A DNA stretch of 42,591 bases, from the NCBI GenBank assembly GCA_029884335.1, contig JAOUIA010000030.1, positions 1-42,591 of the forward strand. The letters are read 5' to 3'. The DNA is from Betaproteobacteria bacterium (GTDB lineage: Bacteria; Pseudomonadota; Gammaproteobacteria; Burkholderiales; Casimicrobiaceae). Each line of letters begins with the position of its first letter. The stretch's first letter is position 1. Below the pieces are notes generated by a model. That model had not been told where the DNA came from. It worked only from the letters and a program-made list of their open reading frames with translations, and ran no database searches. Made by a program: the position numbers and the translations under genes. This document shows, piece after piece, positions 1-8,727 of this stretch.

Positions 1-2
1 TG

Positions 3-494
3 CTCGCCACGACGCGCCAGCCCGAGCGAGCTGCGGCACTGCGCGCCCAGGGCGTGGATCACGTGATCATCGACGACGGTCAGGTCGCGCGCGCCGTGCG
101 CGCCATCGCACCCGAAGGCGTGGACGCTGCGCTGGAACTGGTGGGCACGCCGACCTTGCCCGACACCTTGCGTGCCACGCGTGTGCACGGCACGGTCTGT
201 TTCACCGGCATGCTGTCCAACCGATGGACCGTCAGCGAGTTTTACCCCATCGACTACATCCCACGCGGCGTCAGGCTCACGGCCTACTCCGGCGGTGCCG
301 GCGACTTGCCGGCGCCGGTGCTGCAGGCCTATCTCGACCGCCTGGCCACAGGCGAGCTGGCGATCGGGCCGCTGCACCTCTACACGCTGGACGACATCCC
401 GCGGGCCCATGCGGACCTCGAACACAATCGTGTCTTCGGCAAGCTGGTGGGCGTGATCGACCCTGCCGGCCTCGCCACCACCGTACAGCGATAG
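3..494 (+). CDS. Zinc-type NAD(P)H quinone oxidoreductase / alcohol dehydrogenase, C-terminal part
   Basis: The gene enters from the left edge, so only the last ~163 residues are present. They match the C-terminal half of the MDR (medium-chain dehydrogenase/reductase) quinone-oxidoreductase branch. The end of the Rossmann fold is visible (AALRAQGVDHVIIDD, then VDAALELVGTPTLPDTLRAT and HGTVCFTGML), followed by the closing YTLDDIPRAHADLEHNRVFGKLV typical of ADH_zinc_N_2 proteins. Family members reduce quinones or enones with NADPH in the cytoplasm; the substrate here cannot be told. The first in-frame ATG (54) is internal to the fold and not the true start. A truncated homologue begins 7 bp downstream. 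Confidence 0.8.
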   Translation, partial: LATTRQPERAAALRAQGVDHVIIDDGQVARAVRAIAPEGVDAALELVGTPTLPDTLRATRVHGTVCFTGMLSNRWTVSEFYPIDYIPRGVRLTAYSGGAGDLPAPVLQAYLDRLATGELAIGPLHLYTLDDIPRAHADLEHNRVFGKLVGVIDPAGLATTVQR

Positions 495-501
495 GCCCAT
501 C

Positions 502-678
502 ATGCGAGCAGCCTGGTACGAGAGAAGAGGACCGGCGCGCGACGTTCTGGTGGTGGGTGACATGCCCACCCCCGAGCCCGGCGCAGGCGAGGTGCGCATC
601 CGACTGGCCTTCTCCGGCATCAACCCCGGCGACGTGAAGAAGCGCAGCGGCTGGCAAGGGTCTGGGCTATGCCAGTAG
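502..678 (+). pseudogene. Truncated quinone oxidoreductase, N-terminal fragment
   Basis: This 58-codon frame starts MRAAWYERRGPARDVLVVGD and continues to INPGDVKKRSGWQG. That is the standard N-terminus of a zinc-type quinone oxidoreductase (GroES-like domain, first ~50 of ~330 residues). After WQG the homology stops and the frame ends five codons later. The break at about 655-662 therefore looks like a deletion or insertion junction rather than a natural end. Downstream, in another frame, codons read SSDFAIERIIASLADAI and on to about 800, but I do not recognise that run. With the fragment just upstream this suggests two tandem oxidoreductases, the second destroyed by rearrangement at the edge of the accessory region. 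Confidence 0.7.
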
Positions 679-856
679 TGACTTTGCGATCGAACGCATC
701 ATCGCGTCACTGGCGGATGCAATCACGGAATCAGGAAAGATTTGTCCCGGATCGAGCCTCCTGCGCGGCAGAACAAAATGCCTGAATCAATACCTGCCTT
801 GACGGCAGCCGATTCAACGTCGCGGTCTTCGTCGAGATCATGCCAATACGCGTTCA

Positions 857-885
857 GTGACAAAAGTAGGACTGGGTGCTATACT
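857..885 (+). promoter_or_regulatory. Sigma-70-like promoter of the toxin-antitoxin operon
   Basis: GTGACA (857-862, one base from TTGACA) and TATACT (880-885) are separated by exactly 17 bp. The toxin ATG lies at 891, only 5 bp after the -10 box. Transcription from this promoter would start at or next to the ATG and give a leaderless message. No Shine-Dalgarno sequence is seen between the -10 box and the ATG. Confidence 0.6.
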
Positions 886-890
886 AAGCC

Positions 891-1262
891 ATGCCAAGAA
901 AACCTACGACGCGAGCTTTCAAGACGGCCTGGTTCAGCAAGGCAGCGAGGAAGGCGCGCATCGGTGATCCTGCATTGATCGCGGCGATCCGTGAGGTCAT
1001 GCAGGGACAGGCTGACGATCTGGGCGGGGGTGTGTTCAAGAAACGGCTGAACAAGAACATGCATCGTTCGATCGTGCTGGGAAAGGGCAGGCGGCATTGG
1101 GTGTTTGCGTATCTGTTCGCCAAGAAGGACCGGGCCAACATCGATGACGATGAGCTTGCAGATTTCAAGAAGCTGGCGCAGGCCTATGACCGCATGACGG
1201 ACTTCGAATTGGCGTCTGCACTTAGACAGGGTGACTTACTGGAGCTATGCGATGAAGAGTAA
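891..1262 (+). CDS. RelE-like toxin of a type II toxin-antitoxin system
   Basis: This 123-residue protein resembles the RelE family PF06296 (formerly DUF1044). Its core contains FKTAWFSKAARKARI, GQADDLGGGVFKKRL, HRSIVLGKGRRHWVFAYLFA and KKDRANIDDDELADFKKLA. Proteins of this group act as mRNA interferases paired with an Xre-type antitoxin; the function here is inferred from family and gene pairing. The toxin gene comes first, as in higBA systems. Its stop overlaps the antitoxin start by 11 bp, which suggests translational coupling. The start at 891 puts the family motif at residue 9 as expected, although it gives a nearly leaderless mRNA. Confidence 0.8.
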   Translation: MPRKPTTRAFKTAWFSKAARKARIGDPALIAAIREVMQGQADDLGGGVFKKRLNKNMHRSIVLGKGRRHWVFAYLFAKKDRANIDDDELADFKKLAQAYDRMTDFELASALRQGDLLELCDEE

Positions 1263-1575
1263 AGGCAAGTTTAAGAGCGACGCCTTCGAGGCGATCCATA
1301 GTGCAGCTCGAGGGCTGCATCGCGCCGGGACCATCGACAAGGCGACCATGCGCGAATTTGACGAATCGTGTCTGACGGCGCCGCCGGTGATCCCTCCAGA
1401 GGAGATCAAGCGAATCCGCGAAGGGGCGCATGTTAGCCAACCTGTTTTTGCGCGCTATCTGAACACCAGCGAGTCCACGGTACAAAAGTGGGAGGCCGGC
1501 ACCAAGCGGCCCAGCGGCATGGCGCTCAAGTTGCTGGCCGTGGTCGAGAAGCACGGGCTCAAAGTGTTGGCCTGA
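1252..1575 (+). CDS. Xre-family helix-turn-helix antitoxin
   Basis: This 107-residue DNA-binding protein is the cognate partner of the upstream toxin. The C-terminal half is a Cro/C1-type helix-turn-helix: IPPEEIKRIREGAHVSQPVF, then LNTSESTVQKWEAGTKRPSG. The N-terminal half (residues 1-45) would be the toxin-contacting part. The ATG at 1252 overlaps the toxin stop. An upstream in-frame ATG at 1231 lies inside the toxin gene and would only add seven residues. Antitoxins of this type normally repress their own promoter. Confidence 0.8.
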   Translation: MKSKGKFKSDAFEAIHSAARGLHRAGTIDKATMREFDESCLTAPPVIPPEEIKRIREGAHVSQPVFARYLNTSESTVQKWEAGTKRPSGMALKLLAVVEKHGLKVLA

Positions 1576-1630
1576 GCTTGAGACCAGTGCCCTGATTGAC
1601 TGCGGCCATCAATCCGCCACCCCGTGTGGT

Positions 1631-1848
1631 CTGACGGCAAAAATTTGATCGAAAACTCCTTTTACGACAAAAAGGTAGGCCATTTGATGACGGCGGTTTT
1701 TGGTGTTTTCCGCGCCGTTGGGCCCTCTGGAGAAGCGCCGTGACGGTAAAAATAATGACGAAGAAAAACGTCGAGACAAGAAGTTAGGTGATTTGATGCC
1801 GGCACTTTTCTTGCGCTATTTCGACCAGCGGCAGGGCTCGTTGACTCT
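1631..1848. repeat. Two diverged tandem units of 109 bp
   Basis: Unit 1 (from 1631) and unit 2 (from 1740) line up without gaps at a period of 109 bp. The motif [CG]TGACGG[CT]AAAAAT occurs at 1631 and 1740; GACAA at 1666 recurs at 1775; the block GG(T)AGGccATTTGATGaCGGC recurs 109 bp later as GTTAGGTGATTTGATGCCGGC. The region is clearly AT-richer than its surroundings and holds no convincing ORF. The TGACGGTA motif recurs in the larger dispersed repeats described below (1986, 3718), so these units probably belong to the same element family. Confidence 0.6.
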
Positions 1849-1869
1849 GCCAAAATGCATCGCGTGAAC

Positions 1870-2075
1870 CGATAGATCTCGATACATCTCGAAAGGTGAC
1901 CTGCACGACATCTTCGATTGATCTCGATACATCCCGATAGATGCTGAAAGCTGTTTTGGGGGATCAGATGAGATTGGCGGTAAATCTGACGGTAGAAATG
2001 GTAGTTGCAGAAAAAACTTCTCTATGTGACAACGGGTTGTCGGTGCCGTTGATGATCGAGTGGGAGTAGGGGTGT
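1870..2075 (+). repeat. Dispersed repeat, copy A (~206 bp)
   Basis: This copy begins with a 26-bp block (1870-1895) whose first half is CGATAGATCTCGATACATC. A second related block lies at 1916-1953. CTGACGGTAGAAA follows at 1986, and the copy closes with GTTGATGATCGAGTGGGAG from 2048 and then TAGGGGTG. The same landmarks occur at the same offsets (0, +46, +116/117, +178/179) in copy B at 3601, so the two copies are colinear with essentially one single-base indel. The copy lies between a toxin-antitoxin pair and a porin relic. No coding potential is apparent. The internally repeated blocks at one end resemble the multiple terminal repeats of IS21-type insertion sequences, but I cannot assign a family. 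Confidence 0.65.
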
Positions 2076-2207
2076 CGGACAGGCTGAAAAGTACAGCAAG
2101 AGAGCAGCGACTTGTGAGCGTCCATGATGACGTCGGCTCAATCTTCAATGAGCGCTGGTCAGGTCACGATTGCCCGATGCAGGCGATGCACGAGGACGCC
2201 CCGACCG

Positions 2208-2474
2208 TCAGAACGCCGCGCGCACCCGCAATCCGGAGACCCACACGCGGCCAATCGACGGGTTGTTCGCCGGATTGACGATCAGCTGAATGTCGGGCAC
2301 GAGCCGCAGGTGCTTCGAGGCTTGCCATCGCCAGTACGCTTCGAACGTGTACTGGTTCTCGCTGCTCCCGGGGGCGCGCGTCCGGGGATCGTTCAAGCCG
2401 GACCCAAACCTTCCGGCCGCCATCGTAGCTCTCCGGTCGTGCACGTTTCGGTAGCGAGCATCATAGGTTTTCAT
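2208..2474 (-). pseudogene. C-terminal relic of an OprB-like outer-membrane porin
   Basis: Read on the minus strand, the last ~60 codons give GLNDPRTRAPGS, NQYTFEAYWRWQASKHLRLV, PDIQLIVNPANNPSIGRVWV and SGLRVRAAF. This is the C-terminal beta-strand pattern of carbohydrate-selective OprB-type porins, including an outer-membrane terminal phenylalanine. The remaining ~380 residues expected of such a porin are absent: upstream frames (to about 2780) give no porin-like sequence. I therefore call it a relic. In another frame about 2524-2670 reads KPGGYFHGTIACPSALQLIV and on to a stop, which I do not recognise. The fragment suggests that a transport locus was lost here. Confidence 0.6.
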
Positions 2475-2803
2475 CGAGAAGCCCGCAAACGTCCGGTGAG
2501 CGGCGTCGAGCGGACACTCGATCAGAAAGTGGCGGCCGGCAGGAACGGGGCGGGTACGGGCTTCGGCCTCGCACCGACAACAATCAGCTGGAGCGCGCTC
2601 GGGCAGGCGATCGTCCCGTGGAAGTAGCCGCCGGGCTTCCGGTTCGGACCCCGCACCGTCTCGACAGTGCCGATCGGCTGGTCCGCTCACGCCGAGGCCC
2701 GACCGCGGGCTCCGAGCGCCAGCCGAAGGCACATAGGCGAACGCGCGGCGCGAAAGCCCACTTCTGCGCCGTGGGTCTGCTCATTGTTAATCACGCTTAA
2801 CGG
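2475..2803. other. Non-coding or decayed stretch between the porin relic and the higBA operator
   Basis: Open frames cross this stretch on both strands, but none has a recognisable fold or a consistent start. The only hint of former coding is the minus-strand run ending at the stop at 2522-2524 (GPNRKPGGYFHGTIACPSAL), cut off from any start. I see no RNA gene or repeat in it. Confidence 0.4.
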
Positions 2804-2824
2804 TAATAACGTATCGCGTTATTA
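2804..2824. promoter_or_regulatory. Inverted-repeat operator of the higBA locus
   Basis: TAATAACG (2804-2811) and CGTTATTA (2817-2824) form a perfect 8-bp inverted repeat with the 5-bp spacer TATCG. It lies 12 bp before the likely GTG start of the toxin frame, within AT-rich sequence suited to a promoter. Palindromes of this kind in front of higBA are where the HigA antitoxin dimer represses its own operon. The site still looks intact although the toxin gene is broken. Confidence 0.65.
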
Positions 2825-2835
2825 TTCTGCCAGTG

Positions 2836-3113
2836 GTGATCAGGACCCTCAAGCGTGCTGGCGCCGAAACGCTGTTCCGACTGCGGCGCGTGGTGTGCCT
2901 GCCAACGTCTAGCGCCCGGCGCTGCGCAAGTTGAAACAGGTCGACCTCGCGCGACGGATCGAGGACCTGCGCGCGGCGCCGGTGAACCGGCTTGGGCAGC
3001 TGAAGGGGGATCGCGCGGGCCAGTGGCGCCTGCGGATCAACGATCAGTTCCGCGTCGGCTCTCGCTGGACGGCAAGCGACGCCGAAGACGTCGAGATCGT
3101 AGATCGTCACTGA
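2836..3113 (+). pseudogene. higB: higB toxin gene, frameshifted and interrupted
   Basis: The gene starts GTG (2836) with IRTLKRAGAETLFR, the expected HigB/RelE N-terminus. The reading frame then shifts near 2880, and in the new frame ARGVPANV is followed by a TAG at about 2908. The rest continues in that frame as PALRKLKQVDLARRIEDLRA, LGQLKGDRAGQWRLRINDQF and DVEIVDRH to the stop at 3113. An intact HigB is ~92 residues. A TTG at 2931 could only express the last 60 residues, without the first helix. Either the toxin is dead or the assembly has errors at two places. The intact antitoxin follows 11 bp downstream. Confidence 0.7.
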
Positions 3114-3124
3114 GGCGAGACGAG

Positions 3125-3445
3125 ATGACCAGGAAACGCAAGCCGGTGCCGCCCGGCGAGATGCTCGCCGAGGAGTTCCTCAAGCCCTTGGGCATGAGCA
3201 ACTACCGCTTGGCGAAGGAGATCGGTGTGCCTGCGCAGCGCATTGGCGAGATCGTCGCCGGCAGGCGCGCCATCACTGCGGACACCGATCTGCGGCTGTG
3301 CCGCTTCTTCGGGCTTTCCGATGGCTGGTGGCTGCGCCTGCAGGCGGATTACGACACCGAGGTGGCGAAAGCGAGCCTGGCGAAGACGCTCGCGAAGATC
3401 AGACCGTGGAAGAAAGCATCGGAGAAGGCGGTGGATGTGCACTGA
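3125..3445 (+). CDS. higA: HigA-family antitoxin
   Basis: This 106-residue Xre-type protein has the HigA signature: PVPPGEMLAEEFLKPLGMSN, YRLAKEIGVPAQRIGEIVAG and RRAITADTDLRLCRFFGLSD. The helix-turn-helix spans residues ~25-60, followed by the dimerisation helix (WWLRLQADYDTEVAK). It normally neutralises HigB and represses the operon through the palindrome upstream. Here the partner toxin is interrupted, so the gene is an orphan antitoxin unless it controls another toxin. The ATG at 3125 is the family start; the open frame extends further upstream only by overlapping the toxin. Confidence 0.85.
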   Translation: MTRKRKPVPPGEMLAEEFLKPLGMSNYRLAKEIGVPAQRIGEIVAGRRAITADTDLRLCRFFGLSDGWWLRLQADYDTEVAKASLAKTLAKIRPWKKASEKAVDVH

Positions 3446-3600
3446 TCGCTGCGCTCGTGCGGCAGCGTCGTGACGGCGGGAGATTTGCCACAAGACCACG
3501 ATGCGACAACACGCCATGGCATCTGATGCCGGGGCCCTCTCGATCCCGACTCGAGGCCCCCGAGGCGCTGCTCCAATCTGCGGGATCGCATGCAAAGAAG

Positions 3601-3808
3601 CGATAGACCGCGATAGATCTCGAAAGCGAGCCATTGTGCAAGCGCCGATGGTTCTCGATCGATGTCGATCGATGGTGAAATCTGCGCGAGGGGATCCCAC
3701 TCGAAATCGCGGTACATCTGACGGTAAAACCAGCGCGGTTCGACGCGCTAGCCAAGCGAATCAATCGCTTGCAAGAGCTGTTGATGATCGAGTGGGAGCA
3801 GGGGTGCC
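3601..3808 (+). repeat. Dispersed repeat, copy B (~208 bp)
   Basis: Colinear with copy A. The 26-bp opening block is at 3601-3626 (CGATAGACCGCGATAGATC then TCGAAAG). The second block is at 3647-3684, where 29 of 38 bases match copy A. CTGACGGTAAAA is at 3718 and GTTGATGATCGAGTGGGAG at 3780, followed by CAGGGGTG. Copy B additionally contains a perfect 10-bp inverted repeat, TCCCACTCGA (about 3694) against TCGAGTGGGA (about 3790), that copy A lacks. It lies ~155 bp after higA and ends ~60 bp before the stop of a convergent regulator gene. The stretch 3446-3600 holds nothing else I can identify. Confidence 0.65.
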
Positions 3809-3867
3809 GCCCCCGTGGCGGGGCAGGGTGGGGGTCCGGCTCGCAGCCGCCTGCAACGTGACGCACG

Positions 3868-4533
3868 CTAGCCGAGCAAGCGTATCTTGCGGTAGCCGAC
3901 CTCGATCAAGCCGCGTTGCTGCAGGCGGCGGAGCAGCACGCTCAGCCGCTGCCGGGATACGCCAATCATCGTAGCCAGTTCCGACTGCGACAGGGTGATC
4001 GTAGGAGGCTTCCGCGAGGGCTGGTCGCGCCGCTGCAAATCGGCGACGGCTGCCAGTCGGACGCGCAACCACTCCTCGGTCTTCAGTCCGCGCACTTCGG
4101 CGGCAAACCGATACGCGAGCGCGAACCGCTCGCCCATCAGCATGGCGAAGGGCCTCAGGTAGCGCGGTTCCTCGTCGACGATCCGCTCGAATTCGGCCGC
4201 CGGCAGCACGAGCGCCCGGCAGGCGGTATCGGCGATGGCGCTGCCGAGGCTTGGCTGGCGGCAAACGGCGGCGTACTCGCCGAACCAGAAGCCGGGTTCG
4301 CCGACGTGCAGCAGGACCTCGCTGGCGTTGCCAGCCGACCGCAGGTGCCGGGTACGACCTTCGAGCAGGGCGAACATGCCCTTGCCGGACTCGCCTTCGC
4401 GGAGCAGGAATTCGCCCTTGCGGTAGGGCCGGACGGTCGAACGCTCGGCGATCAGCCTCTGCAAGTGCTCCGGCAGGTTGCCGAACCATTGACCGCGCTT
4501 CAGCAGTTCGAGATCTGTGTGTAGCGGGGCCAC
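3868..4533 (-). CDS. Crp/Fnr-family transcriptional regulator
   Basis: This 221-residue protein has an N-terminal cyclic-nucleotide-binding-type beta barrel (residues ~15-130: YRKGEFLLREGESGKGMFAL, then LHVGEPGFWFGEYAAVCRQP). A long dimer helix follows, then a C-terminal winged helix (~165-221: TLSQSELATMIGVSRQRLSV, LLRRLQQRGLIEVGYRKIRL). No N-terminal cysteine cluster for an Fe-S centre is seen, so it is not an Fnr-type oxygen sensor. The effector is unknown. The start is a GTG at 4533. The gene is divergent from the arylsulfatase, with 323 bp between them, and may control it; this is inference from position only. Confidence 0.85.
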   Translation of the reverse strand: MAPLHTDLELLKRGQWFGNLPEHLQRLIAERSTVRPYRKGEFLLREGESGKGMFALLEGRTRHLRSAGNASEVLLHVGEPGFWFGEYAAVCRQPSLGSAIADTACRALVLPAAEFERIVDEEPRYLRPFAMLMGERFALAYRFAAEVRGLKTEEWLRVRLAAVADLQRRDQPSRKPPTITLSQSELATMIGVSRQRLSVLLRRLQQRGLIEVGYRKIRLLG

Positions 4534-4856
4534 GACGCGTCCACGAGGGTCTGTTGCCGCGATTGTCTCAAACAGGACAACTTCGGGACAACAGATCGTC
4601 CAAACTCCGGCCCCTGGCTTCCGGATCGCAGCGTCCTAGCTGCGGCCTCGCAAGGCCGGCAAACAGTACTCCGGGGGACGCGTGTCGCCTCCATGGCGCC
4701 AGGAGTTCGAACGGGACCAGGAATTCGACCCCGCCTGTCCGACAATGGCGCCCGTGGATGGGGTGCCCGGCTCAACCTGATACTGCTGTTCCCGCAGTGA
4801 CCGACGTCCGGGCCACCCAAGAATCCGTATAGGCATACAACTGGAGAAAACGCTCC
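4534..4856. promoter_or_regulatory. Divergent control region with GTTGTC-type half-sites
   Basis: TTGTC (4563-4567) and GACAA (4576-4580) form an inverted repeat with an 8-bp spacer. A second GACAA follows at 4587-4591, so that on the minus strand GTTGTC occurs twice, 11 bp apart, followed by the inverted half-site. The sites lie 30-58 bp before the regulator's start, a sensible place for autoregulation. Towards the arylsulfatase a GGAG (4843-4846) sits 10 bp before its ATG. No small ORF or RNA gene is seen in the rest of this 323-bp gap. Confidence 0.4.
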
Positions 4857-6434
<1,578 letters not shown>

Positions 6435-6457
6435 GGCGCATCCTGTCGCGCTGACAA

Positions 6458-6499
6458 CCCGGTGCGGCGTACCGCGCGACGCGCCGTCGCCACACCGGG
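6458..6499 (+). other. Stem-loop between the arylsulfatase and DUF3604 genes
   Basis: CCCGGTG (6458-6464) pairs perfectly with CACCGGG (6493-6499). The enclosed sequence can add an inner GCGGCG/CGCCG(T) stem. No T-run follows, so it is not a standard Rho-independent terminator. It may protect or separate the upstream message. It lies in a 163-bp gap. Confidence 0.35.
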
Positions 6500-6597
6500 G
6501 CCGACGCGCGGCCGCCTTCCGAGAGCCGCTACGCCCGCCGCGATTCAATCAGATGCAATCCAGCCGCAGCGCAATATCGTTTGCTCATGGTAGACCG

Positions 6598-8520
6598 ATG
6601 ATGAAGACAAACATGCGCAATTGGACGATCGCGGGCGTGTGCGCTTTGATGTCTTCTGGCAATGCGCAGATCTGGGCGCAGGATGTCCCCGGGCCGGCGG
6701 ACAAGAAGATCATCTACTCGCCCTACCCGTCGAAGACCTTTCCGAACCGGGTCTATTTCGGCGACACGCACCTGCATACCTCATACTCCGCCGATGCCGG
6801 CATGGCCGGCGCCATCGTTGGACCTGAAGACGCTTATCGGTTTGCTCGCGGCGAAGAGGTCAAGTCCAACAGCGGGCTGCCCGTCAAGCTGTCGCGACCG
6901 CTCGATTTTCTGGTGATCGCCGACCACGCCGAGAACCTCGGCCTCGCGCCGATGATCGCGGAATCCGATCCCGCACTGCTCAAGTCGGAATGGGGCAGGA
7001 AGGTACACGACCTGGCCAAGACCGGCACCATCGAAGGACAGGGGGCAGCCTTCAACATGTGGATAGCCGCCATGCAGGAACTGAAGGATCCGTTCAAAGG
7101 CCAGGAAGATTCGATGGCTCGCCCGGCCTGGAAGCGCCTCACTGCGGCAGCCGAGAAGTACAACGAACCCGGCCGCTTTAGCGCCATCATCGGCTACGAG
7201 TGGACCTCGGGACCGGATGGCAACAACCTGCACCGCAACGTCCTGTTCCGCGACGGCAAGGACAAGGCCGACCAGATCATCCCGCTGTCCTACTACGACA
7301 CCGGTGACCCCGAGGACCTGTGGAAGTGGATGGCTGCCTACGAGCAGAAGACCGGTGGCAAGGTGCTGGCCATTCCGCACAACGGCAATCTGTCGAACGG
7401 CCTGATGTTCGACGATGTCACGCTCAGCACCAGGAAGCCGCTCGACCGCGATTACGCAGAGCGCCGCATGCGCTGGGAGCCGATCTACGAAACCACCCAG
7501 CCCAAGGGCGACGGCGAGACGCACCCGGCGCTGTCGCGCAACGACGAGTTCGCCAATTTCGAACGCTGGGACAAAGGCAGCTTCGGACCTGTGCTGAAGA
7601 CGCCCGACATGCTGCCACGCGAATACACCCGCGAGGCGCTCAAGCGCGGACTGGCCTACGAGGCCAAGCTCGGCGTCAATCCTTTCAAGTTCGGCCTGAT
7701 CGGCTCGACCGATATGCATACCGGCCTCGCCACCACCACCGAGGACAACTTCTTCGGCAAGGTGGCCGTGCTGGAGCCCTCCGCCGACCCGATCCGTTTC
7801 GATGAAGTGATCGTTGGCCGGGTGCCGGCCGATCGCGCGCGCAGCAATCAGCACCTCGCACGCGAGACCAGTGCATCGGGCTTGGCGGCCGTCTGGGCAC
7901 GCGACAACACGCGTGAAGCGCTGTGGGACGCGATGGCGCGCAAGGAAGTCTACGCCACCACCGGCACGCGCCTGCAGGTGAGGGTGTTCGGTGGCTTCGA
8001 CTTCACGGCCAAGGACTTGGAACGCTCCGACTTCGCCGAGCAGGGCTACCAGCGCGGCGTGCCGATGGGGGGTGACTTGAAGGCAGCACCGGCGGGCAGG
8101 GCCCCCACGATGCTGATCCGCGCGATGCGTGACGCCGACGGTGCCAACCTCGACCGTGTACAGGTCGTCAAGGGCTGGCTCGATGCGGCAGGCAAGACGC
8201 ACGAGAAGATTTACGACGTGGCCTGGTCCGGCAACCGCAAGCCAGGCAAGGACGGGAAGCTGCCGCCGGTGGGCAACACGGTCGACGTCAAGGAGGCGAG
8301 CTATACCAACGCTATCGGCGCTCCGTACATCACCGCGTACTGGAAGGACCCCGTCTTCGACCCGAAGCAGCGCGCCTTCTACTACGTGCGCGTCCTCGAG
8401 ATCCCGACGCCGCGCTGGACCACCTTCGACGCCAAGGCCTTCGGTGTCAAGCTGCCCACCGACGTGCCCGCGAGCATTCAGGAACGTGCCTACACGTCGC
8501 CGATCTGGTACACCCCGTGA
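6598..8520 (+). CDS. Exported DUF3604 protein
   Basis: This 640-residue protein starts at 6598 (ATGATG), chosen because it gives a signal-peptide-like N-terminus (residues 1-28, ending IWAQ-DV). An open frame from 6553 would add 15 polar residues. The DUF3604 domain starts with RVYFGDTHLHTSYSADAG (H58, H60) and continues with FLVIADHAENLG, GYEWTSGPDGNNLHRNVLF, VLAIPHNGNLSNGLMF and LIGSTDMHTGLATTTEDNFF. The HxH, DH and later histidines resemble a PHP-type metal site, so a hydrolase is likely, but no activity is established that I can rely on. It follows the sulfatase by 163 bp. Confidence 0.82.
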   Translation: MMKTNMRNWTIAGVCALMSSGNAQIWAQDVPGPADKKIIYSPYPSKTFPNRVYFGDTHLHTSYSADAGMAGAIVGPEDAYRFARGEEVKSNSGLPVKLSRPLDFLVIADHAENLGLAPMIAESDPALLKSEWGRKVHDLAKTGTIEGQGAAFNMWIAAMQELKDPFKGQEDSMARPAWKRLTAAAEKYNEPGRFSAIIGYEWTSGPDGNNLHRNVLFRDGKDKADQIIPLSYYDTGDPEDLWKWMAAYEQKTGGKVLAIPHNGNLSNGLMFDDVTLSTRKPLDRDYAERRMRWEPIYETTQPKGDGETHPALSRNDEFANFERWDKGSFGPVLKTPDMLPREYTREALKRGLAYEAKLGVNPFKFGLIGSTDMHTGLATTTEDNFFGKVAVLEPSADPIRFDEVIVGRVPADRARSNQHLARETSASGLAAVWARDNTREALWDAMARKEVYATTGTRLQVRVFGGFDFTAKDLERSDFAEQGYQRGVPMGGDLKAAPAGRAPTMLIRAMRDADGANLDRVQVVKGWLDAAGKTHEKIYDVAWSGNRKPGKDGKLPPVGNTVDVKEASYTNAIGAPYITAYWKDPVFDPKQRAFYYVRVLEIPTPRWTTFDAKAFGVKLPTDVPASIQERAYTSPIWYTP

Positions 8521-8541
8521 CGGGGTCCCAGGCGAAGGCTT

Positions 8542-8727
8542 CTTCATGAACCCCTGCTGCACTTCCTGATCCTCGGCGCGCTGCTGTTCAGCCTGTGTTC
8601 GTGGATCAACCGCGGCGCGGCCGAGGCGCCCGGCGCTGTGCGACGCCCTGACGTCGAGATCGCCGCCGCGCACTGGACGCGGGCAAGACGTTGGCGGGTG
8701 CCTCGAAGCCGCTACCGTCGGCGTTGA
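8542..8727 (+). pseudogene. N-terminal relic of a PpiC-like peptidyl-prolyl isomerase
   Basis: The frame reads HEPLLHFLILGALLFSLCSW, then INRGAAEAPGAVRRPDVEIA, and stops at 8727. This is the membrane-anchored N-terminus commonly seen in parvulin-type (PpiC/SurA-like) isomerases that follow DUF3604 genes: a short cytoplasmic LREPLLHFL-type start, one transmembrane helix, then the beginning of the periplasmic part. There is no start codon at the expected place, and the parvulin domain (~200 residues) is missing. I call it a decayed remnant. Confidence 0.5.
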
